From the NCBI GenBank assembly GCA_027485735.1, contig JAIXQM010000194.1:94395-158394 (forward strand): a stretch of 64,000 nucleotides of DNA, given 5' to 3'. How positions within the stretch are numbered: position 1 is the first letter of the stretch; the number at the start of each line of letters is the position of its first letter. The notes beneath the pieces were generated by a model that ran no database searches, was not told where the DNA came from, and worked only from the letters and a program-made list of their open reading frames with translations. Shown here piece by piece: positions 28,501 to 37,150 of this stretch. Made by a program: the position numbers and the translations under genes. The stretch comes from Sphingomonadales bacterium (GTDB lineage Bacteria; Pseudomonadota; Alphaproteobacteria; Sphingomonadales; Sphingomonadaceae).

Positions 28501-30958
28501 CAAGCGCCAGCTCGCTGCACAGGGCATCAATGTCATTCGCTACCGCCGCCAGCGCACCCACGGCCGCAACATGGTGGTGTCTTCGACCTCCGAACTGCGT
28601 ATCCTGCATGTCCTTGTCCTGCGGCGGCTGACCGAGCTCTCGCTCGGCCTCGACGATGCACGGCTCGCGGGTCTCGCCAAGCGCATGATTGAGGACGCCA
28701 ACGCCATTTCGGGCGATATCGTGTTGCGTGCCGCCAAGCGCGGCGTGGCCGCCGGCGAGCTCATCGGCCTGGTGCTGAGCCGCGCTCTGATCGCCGAGGA
28801 AATGGGCGCGAGCGCTGCCGTCGCCTGGTTTCTACTCGACGATTATGCACAGTGGCTGGGACAAAAAGAGGAAGGCATTGCCGACATCCTCGGGCTCAGC
28901 CTCTCGACCGACGAGAAGGGTGAACCGCGACTGCGAGCCATCGTCACCGAGGCAAAATATGTCGACCAGTCCGGCGCTGCCGAGGCAGGCCGTAAGTCGC
29001 GCAGCCAGTTGCGCCAAACCGTCGCGCGGATCGACGACGCGTTGTTTGGCGATCCCGGCCGGCTCGACCGGGACCTGTGGCTGTCGCGGATCGCCGATCT
29101 TCTGCTCGATGGCACGGCAGCGCTTGGCCAGCCCAATTTGCTCGAACGCGTCCGCGACGGCATCCGCCGCGGGGCGGTACCGATTGATCTACGCGGTTAT
29201 TCGCATATCTTCATCTCCGGCCCGGCCGGCGACGGCAGCAGCACGGGTGAGCAGGACGTGCTTCCGGGCATCGAGGGTGGGCTTCAGGAAACCTTCACTC
29301 GCGAAGGCTTGCGCCAGCTCCTCAAGGCCTATGAGGCCGGGACGTCGCTCAGCGTTACACGGCAAAGCCTGGGCGAAGACCGCAGCTGGGACATGCCCAA
29401 TTTCAACGCACCCGCACCACGGGTCGAGTGGACCAAGTCGATCGAGGTCGATTCGACTGCCACCGGCGCCGCCAAGCCCATCGTCCATGATTATGACGAG
29501 GACGATGATGATGGCGACCCCGAGGGTGGCATCTCAAGCGAAGAACCGGCACCGAGCACGCCGCAGGGCGGGGGCAGTAATGCGGTGGCAGTTGAGGGGG
29601 GTGCCGAACCTGCTGCTTCCGGTGCGGCAGTACAGTCTGTTGTCGCCATAAAAGCTGTTACCGCTGCCGAGCCGATAGCGGACAATGGGATTGGTTCGGA
29701 TGCTCCAATGGCGCCTGTCGCTACGTTGCCGCCGGCGCCTGTTGCCACGACCCCGGTTGCGCAGGCGACACCTACATCGGGGATCGCGATCGATGCATTG
29801 ATCTGGGCCCGCGCCGAAAAGGCCCATGAGGAAACGGCCGAGGCGCAAAGCTGGCTCGACTCCACCGCGCAGAAGCTGCGTTCGGCGCTGCTCGGCTATA
29901 ACCTTCAGGCCAAGATCACCGGCACGCGGCTGACTCCCAATGCGGCGCTGATTCGCTTTATGGGGTCTGACCGGTTGCGGGTCGAAGATATCGAGGCCCG
30001 GCAATCGGCGCTGCTAACTACCCATGGCCTGCGCCTCATCTCGGTTTCGCCGTTGCCCGGCGAGATCGTCGTCGGCGTCGCGCGCCCGCAGCGCCAGATC
30101 GTCTCGCTCTGGGATGTGTGGGGACGCCGCGAGATCAACCGCAATGCCGCCGGTGTGAACACCTCGTTCGTGCTCGGACTGAAGGAGCTCGACGGCGAGA
30201 TCCTCTACCTCAATCTTGGCGGTCCCTTTGCCGGCGGTCAGCAGCACGAGCCGCACACCTTGGTGGCGGGCGCGACCGGCTCTGGCAAATCGGTGCTGAT
30301 TCAGGCCTTGTTGCTCGATATCGCTGCTACCAATTCGAGTGCGCTCGCACATATCTACCTGATCGACCCTAAGATGGGCGTCGATTACGCAGCGGTTGAA
30401 CGCCTGCCGCACTTGAAAGGCGGCGTGATCGTCGACCAGACCCGCGCAGTCGAAGTCATGGAAGGCCTCGTCGCCGAAATGGAGCGGCGCTACGAACTGT
30501 TCCGCACCCATGGCGCGCGCGATATTCGGGCGTTTAACACCAAGGCAGCGCCTTCCGAGCGGCTGCCTTATGTGTTCCTAATCCATGATGAGTTTGCCGA
30601 GTGGATGCTCACGGACGAATACAAATCAGCCGTTACGTCGAATGTCTCGCGCCTAGGCGTGAAGGCCCGTGCTGCAGGCATGCATCTGATCTTCGCGGCG
30701 CAGCGGCCGGATGCCAATGTCATGCCGATGCAGCTACGCGACAATCTTGGTAACCGGCTCATCCTCAAGGTGGCGAGCGTCGGTACGTCAGAGATCGCGC
30801 TAGGTCAAAAGGGCGCCGAGCAGTTGCTTGGCCTCGGGCATCTAGCCGCGCGCCTTAGCGGCGAGCCGGCGATCATCTACGCACAGGCACCATTTCTGTC
30901 AGATGAGGATATCGACGCTGTCGTGAATGCGATCATTGCGGGGGATCTGACCAGTTGA
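25499..30958 (+). CDS. sspH: SspH/DptH-like FtsK-HerA translocase with possible nuclease core
   Basis: An 1819-residue protein. The last 330 residues form a FtsK/HerA-type motor: GATGSGKS (Walker A, from residue 1591), IYLIDPKMGVDYA, and Walker B VFLIHDEFAEW, ending in RLGVKARAAGMHLIFAAQRPDA, typical of FtsK. A low-complexity acidic and proline/alanine linker (about 1325-1435) separates this motor from the front. In the middle, ADILGLSL...RAIVTEAKY (D1129, E1151, K1153) followed by QLRQTV fits a PD-(D/E)XK nuclease core. This would explain how SspFGH damages unmodified DNA. The start is a GTG overlapping the sspG stop. The protein overlaps the following gene by 4 bp. Confidence 0.72.
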   Translation: MTPSDLIGAAGATSIRLRLNTLTPEDELARYLLDRLTGEQVAAITRALLADPITAGKLMIALPRDLVAPFGLPETVITDERTVRVRNLACDRPAMLIANTDDDQGASLGDVTLIGAKQLTEEPDPWVDAAVAGLGLADNQISAWKAALRGLNSAEDWTLHQIGTYVAMARERIETDAVPVAAALGWALPALRLPRDSGYFMGLGDKDREQPRRWKKLFEKLVSDRKPLLVKQRPNRQIIESEELRSQFDEVRDDIPAKVHAAIEAFIDTAPGWSPEAEFLSEYEWEGESVLQLFSGIKLRKTSFAQETINFFEFQLPDRLSTADDEYLIALKARSLKETRDDDRDFFEAHRDDLAQDKSLRVKWERFIFGRPIECTDFLEGLLRAIERLFGQVNLLGGSRKLTIRSSRRSRNQWLDLNADVGLAFGLRYRGLPALTGASVEWDVQHLFAYEELLDRAKARQKKYRRNESTARGAVQVKFDIALTVGGERATVQLVWSGQPGVIGFELPKDIGRLLKRPFVRSNVARLPVSRKGTLQSVSLVDVGTLQPAFGQDAGTLVPRTNAGEDIAKIFPKTLKAARDAGRIDAAGFVAIDAAWTAFASLYADALLALQSSGYASATLVAQAEAYGALLVTLGNHAMGDLNRRDLWEPLLSLGTVTVVGGAPSAIVAPWHPLRLAAGASKMRSVAGLAEYLLSGVDVNFGDSRLFFADLRDELAHPLFPEIAVGYDNSEAVLLAETSTVNDYSLLERPVRDPSEATTDVDPAEAARQIRSLIERYLDLQPHERSNLSIMLYNCDAAGLPLATVNALGSVQDQDEVHCNVLVRHRDRSRLSRVYTELLERSEGDPDAVVVSETSRNFMSKLRIGVMLDSGTNGTGSTREIDVAFLHDVVSRQAREQWFPVPAVSDNPRLLEHVPARWSYRRVTSEDELKATSYLTCPRQPAAGWAYVDAVANIVRRQSHGTDEHYLPARQISFQDGGLKAMFEEVHGLAEWVATYDDLLDKRQLAAQGINVIRYRRQRTHGRNMVVSSTSELRILHVLVLRRLTELSLGLDDARLAGLAKRMIEDANAISGDIVLRAAKRGVAAGELIGLVLSRALIAEEMGASAAVAWFLLDDYAQWLGQKEEGIADILGLSLSTDEKGEPRLRAIVTEAKYVDQSGAAEAGRKSRSQLRQTVARIDDALFGDPGRLDRDLWLSRIADLLLDGTAALGQPNLLERVRDGIRRGAVPIDLRGYSHIFISGPAGDGSSTGEQDVLPGIEGGLQETFTREGLRQLLKAYEAGTSLSVTRQSLGEDRSWDMPNFNAPAPRVEWTKSIEVDSTATGAAKPIVHDYDEDDDDGDPEGGISSEEPAPSTPQGGGSNAVAVEGGAEPAASGAAVQSVVAIKAVTAAEPIADNGIGSDAPMAPVATLPPAPVATTPVAQATPTSGIAIDALIWARAEKAHEETAEAQSWLDSTAQKLRSALLGYNLQAKITGTRLTPNAALIRFMGSDRLRVEDIEARQSALLTTHGLRLISVSPLPGEIVVGVARPQRQIVSLWDVWGRREINRNAAGVNTSFVLGLKELDGEILYLNLGGPFAGGQQHEPHTLVAGATGSGKSVLIQALLLDIAATNSSALAHIYLIDPKMGVDYAAVERLPHLKGGVIVDQTRAVEVMEGLVAEMERRYELFRTHGARDIRAFNTKAAPSERLPYVFLIHDEFAEWMLTDEYKSAVTSNVSRLGVKARAAGMHLIFAAQRPDANVMPMQLRDNLGNRLILKVASVGTSEIALGQKGAEQLLGLGHLAARLSGEPAIIYAQAPFLSDEDIDAVVNAIIAGDLTS

Positions 30959-31914
30959 CGAGAACCGCCCAGTCGCAGTCCCTTCACTTTGTGCCAGGCA
31001 TGGGCAGGGTGGAGTATGACGAGAGCGGCAGTGCGAAGCTTCGCTACACAGCTATTGATCCTGCTTTTAAGCTTTACACGTGCAAATGCGGGAAGGCGGA
31101 TTGCAACATCTCGTCATTCCGACCTTTGCGGGACCACATCGCTGAGTTGGTGAGAGTCATCCTATCGGCAGGACATGAAGGAAAGCTTCCAGGTGCTCAG
31201 GATGCGTACGAAGCATGGCCGGGTGTTTGCTATCCTCTGCAGATGGCGGCTAGCATCGAAGACGTCTTTGCAGACCCTTCAATCACCGACGATTCTGAAT
31301 CATGGGCATGGTGCAGCCCGGCTTGGGAAAGCGATGAGGAGGATAGGGAGCAGGCGTCTAAATATGTCGCCGGCCTAACGATCTTCAATTTTGTGTGGAT
31401 GGCATACGAGGACGCCATTCGGGAAAGTCACATCACGAAATATGCCAAGGACAAGCTTCCGGTGCAGGCGCGGCGGCACTTCAGCGATTTTAGCGATGCG
31501 ACCGGGGACATGCCGCTACTGGCATTCTCATACCGATTAGCTCGACACTGCTGCCTGAAGGACGATGTTCTCACCGAGGATATCTCGAATATAGAAGCGA
31601 AGTATAATCTCAAGGGCGCTGCAGCGGCTGCAGAGATTGTACGATTATTTCGAAACTACATCGTCCATGGCTCTGACCCCATTCCTATATACCACCTGAA
31701 TGGTGGATGGGCTTTTGCACGTTTCTACGCTATGTCGCGTTTGATCCTGCTCCTCATCCAAAGTCTAATTCGATTGCAGTTGGACAAGCCCGAGGATCTT
31801 ATCCCGATGTCCCGAACCTTCGACCACATCACCGAACCAGCGGGCGCGATTTTCAAAAATCTCCATCTCCAACCCAAGCTTTGGAGAACATCAACTGCAG
31901 CGCAAGATCAATAG
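30955..31914 (+). CDS. HEPN-like protein coupled to sspH
   Basis: A 319-residue protein starting with a TTG that overlaps the sspH stop, so it is the fourth gene of the operon. I do not recognise a named family. Residues 143-155 (IFNFVWMAYEDAI) and RNYIVHG (R233, H238) fit the two conserved helices and the Rx4-6H catalytic motif of HEPN domains. The N-terminus has a small cysteine cluster (CKCGKADC, 43-50) that may bind metal. Its base composition is visibly more AT-rich than that of sspH and the other ssp genes, which suggests later acquisition. A later ATG (31000) is possible but would lose the coupling. Confidence 0.6.
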   Translation: MTRTAQSQSLHFVPGMGRVEYDESGSAKLRYTAIDPAFKLYTCKCGKADCNISSFRPLRDHIAELVRVILSAGHEGKLPGAQDAYEAWPGVCYPLQMAASIEDVFADPSITDDSESWAWCSPAWESDEEDREQASKYVAGLTIFNFVWMAYEDAIRESHITKYAKDKLPVQARRHFSDFSDATGDMPLLAFSYRLARHCCLKDDVLTEDISNIEAKYNLKGAAAAAEIVRLFRNYIVHGSDPIPIYHLNGGWAFARFYAMSRLILLLIQSLIRLQLDKPEDLIPMSRTFDHITEPAGAIFKNLHLQPKLWRTSTAAQDQ

Positions 31915-31971
31915 TTCACTTCTCATAGCGGACGCGAAGTCGCGATCACCGGTCAGCCGTGTAGAGATCGC

Positions 31972-32811
31972 CTATTTGTGACAGATCACGCAGCTGCTCG
32001 ATACCTCATCAATGCCATAGACATCGTCGATCGTCTCGGCTGTGTTGGCTGACAGCGGATTGATGCGGCGGTTCTTGCGCAGGCGCTCGCGGCGTTTTTC
32101 ATAGTCGGCCTTGATCTGCTCTACCCGATCCGGCGCGATCAGTTCGGTCAGGCTCTCACCCTGGCTCCACGTAAAGGGCGAACCGTCCTTGAGCGCAGTC
32201 TTCTCGTAATCGACTGCCTCGCTAAACCGGTCGGGGTGGTGCTCCGAGAGCCGGACCCACTCGATTTTCTGTTGGTAGAAGCAAAAGGTGCAGCCAGAGC
32301 GCGAGCGCCATTTATAATAGTCAGGCTCGCCGATGTCGGACTGTTCGAGGATCTCGAGCACGCCTGCACGGTCGATCCCGGCATCGCGCAAGGGAAAATG
32401 CACGAGCATATTGGGATGGGTTGACTGATAGCCTTCGCGGCTTGGCTCGTCGGCGCGGATCGCGACATAGCTGTGAATGGCCGTGCCTGCCTCGAGATCG
32501 GCCTTCAGCCAATGTTCAAGCGGGCGCAACTTGAGCTGCCGTGTGCACCAGCGCGTGCGCGGCGAGGGCAGGAAATTGCCATATTCGTCGAGCCAGAAAT
32601 CGAAGTCCCGGTCCGGGTTCAACCGCTGGATCGGGCGCCCCAGAAAGCCTTCAAGCTTGTCGAGAAAGCTATAGACTTCGGGCAGCTCCTTGCCCGTATC
32701 GGTAAAGAAATATTCGAGCGGAAGATGCGGATGATGCTGGCGCATATAGACCGCGAGCGATGCGCTGTCGCGACCACCGGAAATCCCCAGAATATGGCGT
32801 TCCCTCGTCAT
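31972..32811 (-). CDS. sspD: SspD, DndC-like ATP pyrophosphatase / PAPS-reductase-family protein
   Basis: A 279-residue member of the PP-loop superfamily. The PP-loop SGGRDS is at residues 10-15, followed by PHLPLEYFFTDTGKELPEV and TRWCTRQLKLRPL. Cysteine pairs SGCTFC and the C-terminal SSCVIC probably hold an iron-sulfur cluster, as in DndC. In SspABCD this subunit activates the DNA phosphate with ATP so that sulfur can replace a non-bridging oxygen on one strand. Its ATG overlaps the sspC stop (ATGA), and the stop faces the end of the sspFGH operon only 57 bp away. Confidence 0.8.
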   Translation of the reverse strand: MTRERHILGISGGRDSASLAVYMRQHHPHLPLEYFFTDTGKELPEVYSFLDKLEGFLGRPIQRLNPDRDFDFWLDEYGNFLPSPRTRWCTRQLKLRPLEHWLKADLEAGTAIHSYVAIRADEPSREGYQSTHPNMLVHFPLRDAGIDRAGVLEILEQSDIGEPDYYKWRSRSGCTFCFYQQKIEWVRLSEHHPDRFSEAVDYEKTALKDGSPFTWSQGESLTELIAPDRVEQIKADYEKRRERLRKNRRINPLSANTAETIDDVYGIDEVSSSCVICHK

Positions 32812-35800
32812 GCTGCGTCCGCCTCATCGTCTTGCTCGGCAGCGAGCATCGCGACTGCGCGCGCGAGCGCAGCAAGCTGGAGCCGTCCCCCCTTGTTGTC
32901 GGCGCGCAGGGTTGCGACCAGCCGGTCGGCCATGCCAGCAGCAGTGGCCTTTTCCTGTTCGTTGAGGACGAAGCTGCGCATCAGCGGCGGTGCCTTGGGG
33001 TCGAGCCCGACCACCAGTGCCAGCGCTTCGGTGTGGGACTGCCGGTCCCGCACTACAGCCAGCGCCTCGAGCTCACGGAAGCGCCGGCCGTAGCGCGCAA
33101 TCTCGGTCAGCGCCTCCTCGCGATCGCGATCGGACCAGTTGCGTGCTGGCCGGTGCAGCAACACGCTGACCAGGCTTTCGATATCACCGGTCTTTTGCTC
33201 GATCGCCGCGGCGCGGTCGGCAAAGGCGTCGAAATTATAGTCGTTGGTCAAGCCCTTGATTTGTGCGGTTCGCTCGGAAATGCCGCCGAAGTCCTGTGGG
33301 TCGATGCCGAGCGCCCGGCCAAGCGCCAGCCGCAATTCATCGAGCAGCGCCGGATAGCTGGCTTCGGTCGCCAGGATCGCGTCATAGATCGTCTCAGGCG
33401 AAACCTTGTCGCCCAGCGTTTTTGGAAGATCGTCAAAGAGGAGCTGCTCGGGGTCGGTCGCCTTGGTTACCACACCGCGGATCTTACGAACCTGTTCGTC
33501 GAGCCGGTTGGTTCGTTTGGCGAACATCGGTAGGGCTTCGAACCTCCGAAACAGGGCGGCTGCCACCGGCAGCGAAGCGTCGGTCTGGTCGACTTTGAGC
33601 AACTGGGCGAGCCCGCTCAAGAACGCCATCTCGCGCACTGACCGGTCGATCTTGCGCAGGCGAAAACTGCCCGGCTTCTGCAGTAGCTTGTCGACCACAA
33701 CATCGTCGATCGCTGTCTGATAGACGTTGTCGATATAGACCGCGACGGTCGCGCGCTTCGCGAGCATGTAAGCGAGCGCCAATGCCGGCATGACACCGGC
33801 CTTGATCCCGTACGGCGGCGCAGCCCAGCGCGCATAGATTGCATCGAGCGGCTCTTCGCCGGCATCGTCAATCACGTTCCAAGCTGGGCGCAACGACTTG
33901 CCGACCGGACTGTCATCGGGCTCGACGAAATCATAGAGGCCGTCTTCGACTTCGCAGTGAAGGCCAAATGGCTTGAGCACGGTCAGATACAGACCAAGCT
34001 CGGCTGGATATTGCGTCATGCCGAGCTGCTTGTGCTCGAGCGCATTGACCATTGCGTGCGCCAGATCGCGCAGCGCCGCCATCGAGTTGGACGAAGGCTT
34101 ATCGCGCTGGAGTAATTCGCTCTTGAGGATCGGTGCCTTGGCATAGCCGACATCGGCAAGCGCGCTTGCGATGATCGCCAGCGGCTCGCTATGCCCGCGG
34201 CCGGGCGTCGGCGAGAGATACCATTTGGCGCCTTCGAGTGCGGCCTCGAGCTTGCGATGCAGCTCATCGATACAGCGCGACTGGCGCGCTGCGATCTCGC
34301 GCCGGGCAATGCGGTCGCCTTCGAGCTGCGGATGATCGCGAAACACCCGCTCGACGGCCATAAGCTCGGAAGCTGCCACCCGCAGCGCAACGCTCTCGCT
34401 CGCGCCGCCAATCGCGACGATTCGGCCGGCAGACTTCAGCGCCTTGGCGGCGCCCTTGGCCAAGGCATCGACCGCCTGGCGCGGGATCGAGCCGTCACCA
34501 AGCATCAGCAGCAACAATCCGCTGCCGCGATGGGTACGCGAAAGGACCCGACCGGTCAGACTCTCGACATCATCCTCGGCGGTCACGACTTGCAGCGCGA
34601 TCTCGAAGGTCCGAAGCGCCCCGGTCAGAAAATAATGGCGCTTGGCAATAGCAAAGCCAAAACCGACCCGGTGCGGAATGCCCTCGAGTTGGAGATTGTC
34701 GACCGGCACGACCGCCCGGCTGATCGCTTCCTCAAGGTCGAAGTCACTCCCGGCGAACAGTGCGTAGCCGCCAAGCCGCGGCTGGCGAATGAGGATCGCC
34801 CAGTCGAGCAGCTCCTTGATCGCCGCGCGGACCGTCTCGGCAGGCGCGATCGGTACTGCGGCCGTCAGAAAGTCGTCGGCCAGCGCTACGCCTGAGCCAT
34901 TGCGGAAGAACTCGATCACTGCCGCCGATTTGGTCAGCGCAACATGGAGTGCATTGCCCTTAGCGCCGGCCCGTTCGATCGCCTCATAGGCCAGACTGAA
35001 CCGGCTGCCATCGCTGCCGCCCGCTAGCGCCATGCCGAAATTGGCGGCGAGATAATCCCACAGCATCGCGGGATCGTAGGTCGGACCGATCTCAATCGTG
35101 GTTTCGAGAAATTCCTGGAATCCGGATGGCTCGGCCGAGCTCAGGAAGCCGAACACGCTGCGTTCGTTCTGCGCAAAGCGGGCTCGCGATACCGGACCGA
35201 GCAACAGCGCGGTGACCGGGTTGAGCGGCCATGTGTCGGCCAGTGCGGCGGCGAGCGCTCCGATTTCAGTCGGCCGCCGCTTGGCAACCGCTTGCGCGAT
35301 CTCGTGCGCGATACCCATGGCATCGTCCGGACAGTTGGCGGTGATCGCGCGGCCAAGCAGCGCCACGGTCTCGTCGGCGCCGGACAGAAACGCGATATCC
35401 TGGAAGCGGCCCTGAACCTTGGCCCATTCCTGCCGGGCATCGCGCCCTGCCCGCGCCGCATATTGATCGAAAGACTGGTGGAGAATGCCGATAACGACCA
35501 GCCGGCCCTTGCTCCGGGTCGCCCGCTCGGCAAGGTCCTGCAGCAAATGGACATCGCCGCCTTCGAGCGCTTCATGTTCGAGCAGCTTGCCGAGTTCGTC
35601 GAGGATCAGCAGCGTGCCGCTCGACCCGGTTTCCCCGCCGGCGATCAGCGCGGCGATTAACTTGTCGTCGCTTGCGCCATAGTCAGCAGCCTGTGTGCTA
35701 CTCCAGTTGAGCGCAGTTATTGCCGAATCTATGATTGCATCGCGCAGCCGTGTCCGGCTGCCGGTGATCGCGACAACCTTCCAGCGTCCGTTCGGCTCGG

Positions 35801-36221
35801 GAAAGGCTTCGGTATAGAGGCGGCTGAGCGCTTCGCCGGCAATGTCGCGAGCGATCGTGCGGTTGCCCTTGGCGCCGGCGACGAGGTTCGCAAGCAGCAG
35901 CGCTGCGCTCGACTTGCCGCCGCCATAAGGACCAGTCCAGGTATAAGCGCCCTGATGGCTGTCGCATTGGCTTTCGCCGAGGGTGTTGAGCGCCTTGGCG
36001 ACGCTCGCTTGCAAGACATAGCCGACGAGCGGCGGCGTGCCGTTCAGATCGGCATCGAGCCGCGCCGAACGCGCAAAGCGTCGGTCGATTGTCACGCTGG
36101 CGGATAGTTTCGCGCCGCTAGGTCTGGTTCCGGCGGGTTTGGTGCCGGGATGTTTGGTACCGAAACTTTTTGCGCCAAAATCCTTGCCGGCAGTATTCCT
36201 GAAGATTGAAAGCCTGGTCAT
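32808..36221 (-). CDS. sspC: SspC, large ATPase of the phosphorothioation machine
   Basis: A 1137-residue ATPase. Walker A GPYGGGKS lies near residue 95 (YTWTGPYGGGKSSAALLLAN) and Walker B LLILDELGKLLEH near 205. No membrane segment or nuclease motif was found; most of the rest is helical. The N-terminus contains a short repeated GT/PAGT/P-type tract (KHPGTKPAGTRPSGAK) that looks disordered. In SspABCD modules SspC is the nucleotide-driven partner of SspB and SspD. Start and stop both overlap neighbours by 4 bp, so the three proteins are made in fixed proportion. Confidence 0.75.
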   Translation of the reverse strand: MTRLSIFRNTAGKDFGAKSFGTKHPGTKPAGTRPSGAKLSASVTIDRRFARSARLDADLNGTPPLVGYVLQASVAKALNTLGESQCDSHQGAYTWTGPYGGGKSSAALLLANLVAGAKGNRTIARDIAGEALSRLYTEAFPEPNGRWKVVAITGSRTRLRDAIIDSAITALNWSSTQAADYGASDDKLIAALIAGGETGSSGTLLILDELGKLLEHEALEGGDVHLLQDLAERATRSKGRLVVIGILHQSFDQYAARAGRDARQEWAKVQGRFQDIAFLSGADETVALLGRAITANCPDDAMGIAHEIAQAVAKRRPTEIGALAAALADTWPLNPVTALLLGPVSRARFAQNERSVFGFLSSAEPSGFQEFLETTIEIGPTYDPAMLWDYLAANFGMALAGGSDGSRFSLAYEAIERAGAKGNALHVALTKSAAVIEFFRNGSGVALADDFLTAAVPIAPAETVRAAIKELLDWAILIRQPRLGGYALFAGSDFDLEEAISRAVVPVDNLQLEGIPHRVGFGFAIAKRHYFLTGALRTFEIALQVVTAEDDVESLTGRVLSRTHRGSGLLLLMLGDGSIPRQAVDALAKGAAKALKSAGRIVAIGGASESVALRVAASELMAVERVFRDHPQLEGDRIARREIAARQSRCIDELHRKLEAALEGAKWYLSPTPGRGHSEPLAIIASALADVGYAKAPILKSELLQRDKPSSNSMAALRDLAHAMVNALEHKQLGMTQYPAELGLYLTVLKPFGLHCEVEDGLYDFVEPDDSPVGKSLRPAWNVIDDAGEEPLDAIYARWAAPPYGIKAGVMPALALAYMLAKRATVAVYIDNVYQTAIDDVVVDKLLQKPGSFRLRKIDRSVREMAFLSGLAQLLKVDQTDASLPVAAALFRRFEALPMFAKRTNRLDEQVRKIRGVVTKATDPEQLLFDDLPKTLGDKVSPETIYDAILATEASYPALLDELRLALGRALGIDPQDFGGISERTAQIKGLTNDYNFDAFADRAAAIEQKTGDIESLVSVLLHRPARNWSDRDREEALTEIARYGRRFRELEALAVVRDRQSHTEALALVVGLDPKAPPLMRSFVLNEQEKATAAGMADRLVATLRADNKGGRLQLAALARAVAMLAAEQDDEADAA

Positions 36222-37141
36222 GCCGCCGCTTTCACATCGTCATAGCGGCCATATGCGAGGGGGAGGGTGGTCATCGCATCGAACTGGCCGACACGCTGCA
36301 CTTGCCGCAGCCCTGCGGTATCAACCCATTGCCATGCGCCATCGGTCAGATCGTCGAGTCGCATCAGCCGCGTGACGACGCTGTCCTCATCGAGCTTGAA
36401 CACCCGGCCTGGGGATCCCGGCGAATAGCAAATCTGTTCGGCGGTCATCGTCGTCGCGCCGCCGCTTCGTCCCCAGAACGCACCAAGCGCATAAGCGAAA
36501 ACCGCGTCATGGAGGCTCGGTTTGGGGCCGCGCACAAACTCATACCAGCCGCCCAACCGCGCTTCGCGGATGATTGCGAGTTCGGCGAGCAACGGCTCGG
36601 CAGCATCTTCGTTGAGCGAGTCGCCCCGGCGGACATAGCTGCGCAGGAACACTTCGATGTCGCGTTTCAGCGTGCCGCGGGTCGCGCGCCAGCCATTATC
36701 CTCGACAAGTGCGAACAGCTCTTCGAGCAGCATCGCGGGATCGAACTCGATCGCGCTGAGCAGGTTGAACGCATAATACGCCGTCGTGGTCATCTCAGGC
36801 GTGCCGGCGACATGCCAATGCGCGAGCCACACAGTTGCTGCTCGTTCGAGATAGGGATCGAGACCATCATCGGCGAGTAGCGCGCGACCGAGCGCGGTCG
36901 GCGAAATCACTTTGTCCTGCTCGGTGAAAAAGTTCGTTGCGAGCGCCCAATAACGGATCGACGCGGCCATATTGCGGCCTACGCCGAAGCGTGCGATAGC
37001 GTCTTGTTCCTGAAATGTTCTAGCATCGGCACCGTCGCCAACGGCATCAAATGCCTTCTTCAGCCACAGGAGGCGGAGCGGAAAGGTCTCATGCCCCGCA
37101 AACTGCCCTCTCGAATCAAATTTTATAGAACCCCGTCGCAT
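36218..37141 (-). CDS. sspB: SspB, DUF4007-family DNA-nicking subunit
   Basis: A 307-residue protein of the DUF4007 family. Features I rely on are the start GQFAGHETFPLRLLWLKKA, GRNMAASIRYWALA, and the DP(Y)LER...WLAHWHVAG stretch. In SspABCD, SspB nicks one DNA strand so that the sulfur can be added, and it determines the target sequence, reported as CCA in other hosts. The ATG lies 9 bp after the sspA stop, and the stop overlaps the sspC start. The DUF4007 gene next to a PP-loop protein and a cysteine desulfurase separates this system from DndABCDE, which has DndD and DndE instead. Confidence 0.75.
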   Translation of the reverse strand: MRRGSIKFDSRGQFAGHETFPLRLLWLKKAFDAVGDGADARTFQEQDAIARFGVGRNMAASIRYWALATNFFTEQDKVISPTALGRALLADDGLDPYLERAATVWLAHWHVAGTPEMTTTAYYAFNLLSAIEFDPAMLLEELFALVEDNGWRATRGTLKRDIEVFLRSYVRRGDSLNEDAAEPLLAELAIIREARLGGWYEFVRGPKPSLHDAVFAYALGAFWGRSGGATTMTAEQICYSPGSPGRVFKLDEDSVVTRLMRLDDLTDGAWQWVDTAGLRQVQRVGQFDAMTTLPLAYGRYDDVKAAA

Positions 37142-37150
37142 GGTAGCACG

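Noticed and set aside
33000..36200. Long open frames on the plus strand inside sspC
   Set aside because: They are shadows of a GC-rich gene; only the minus frame shows Walker motifs and fits the operon overlaps.
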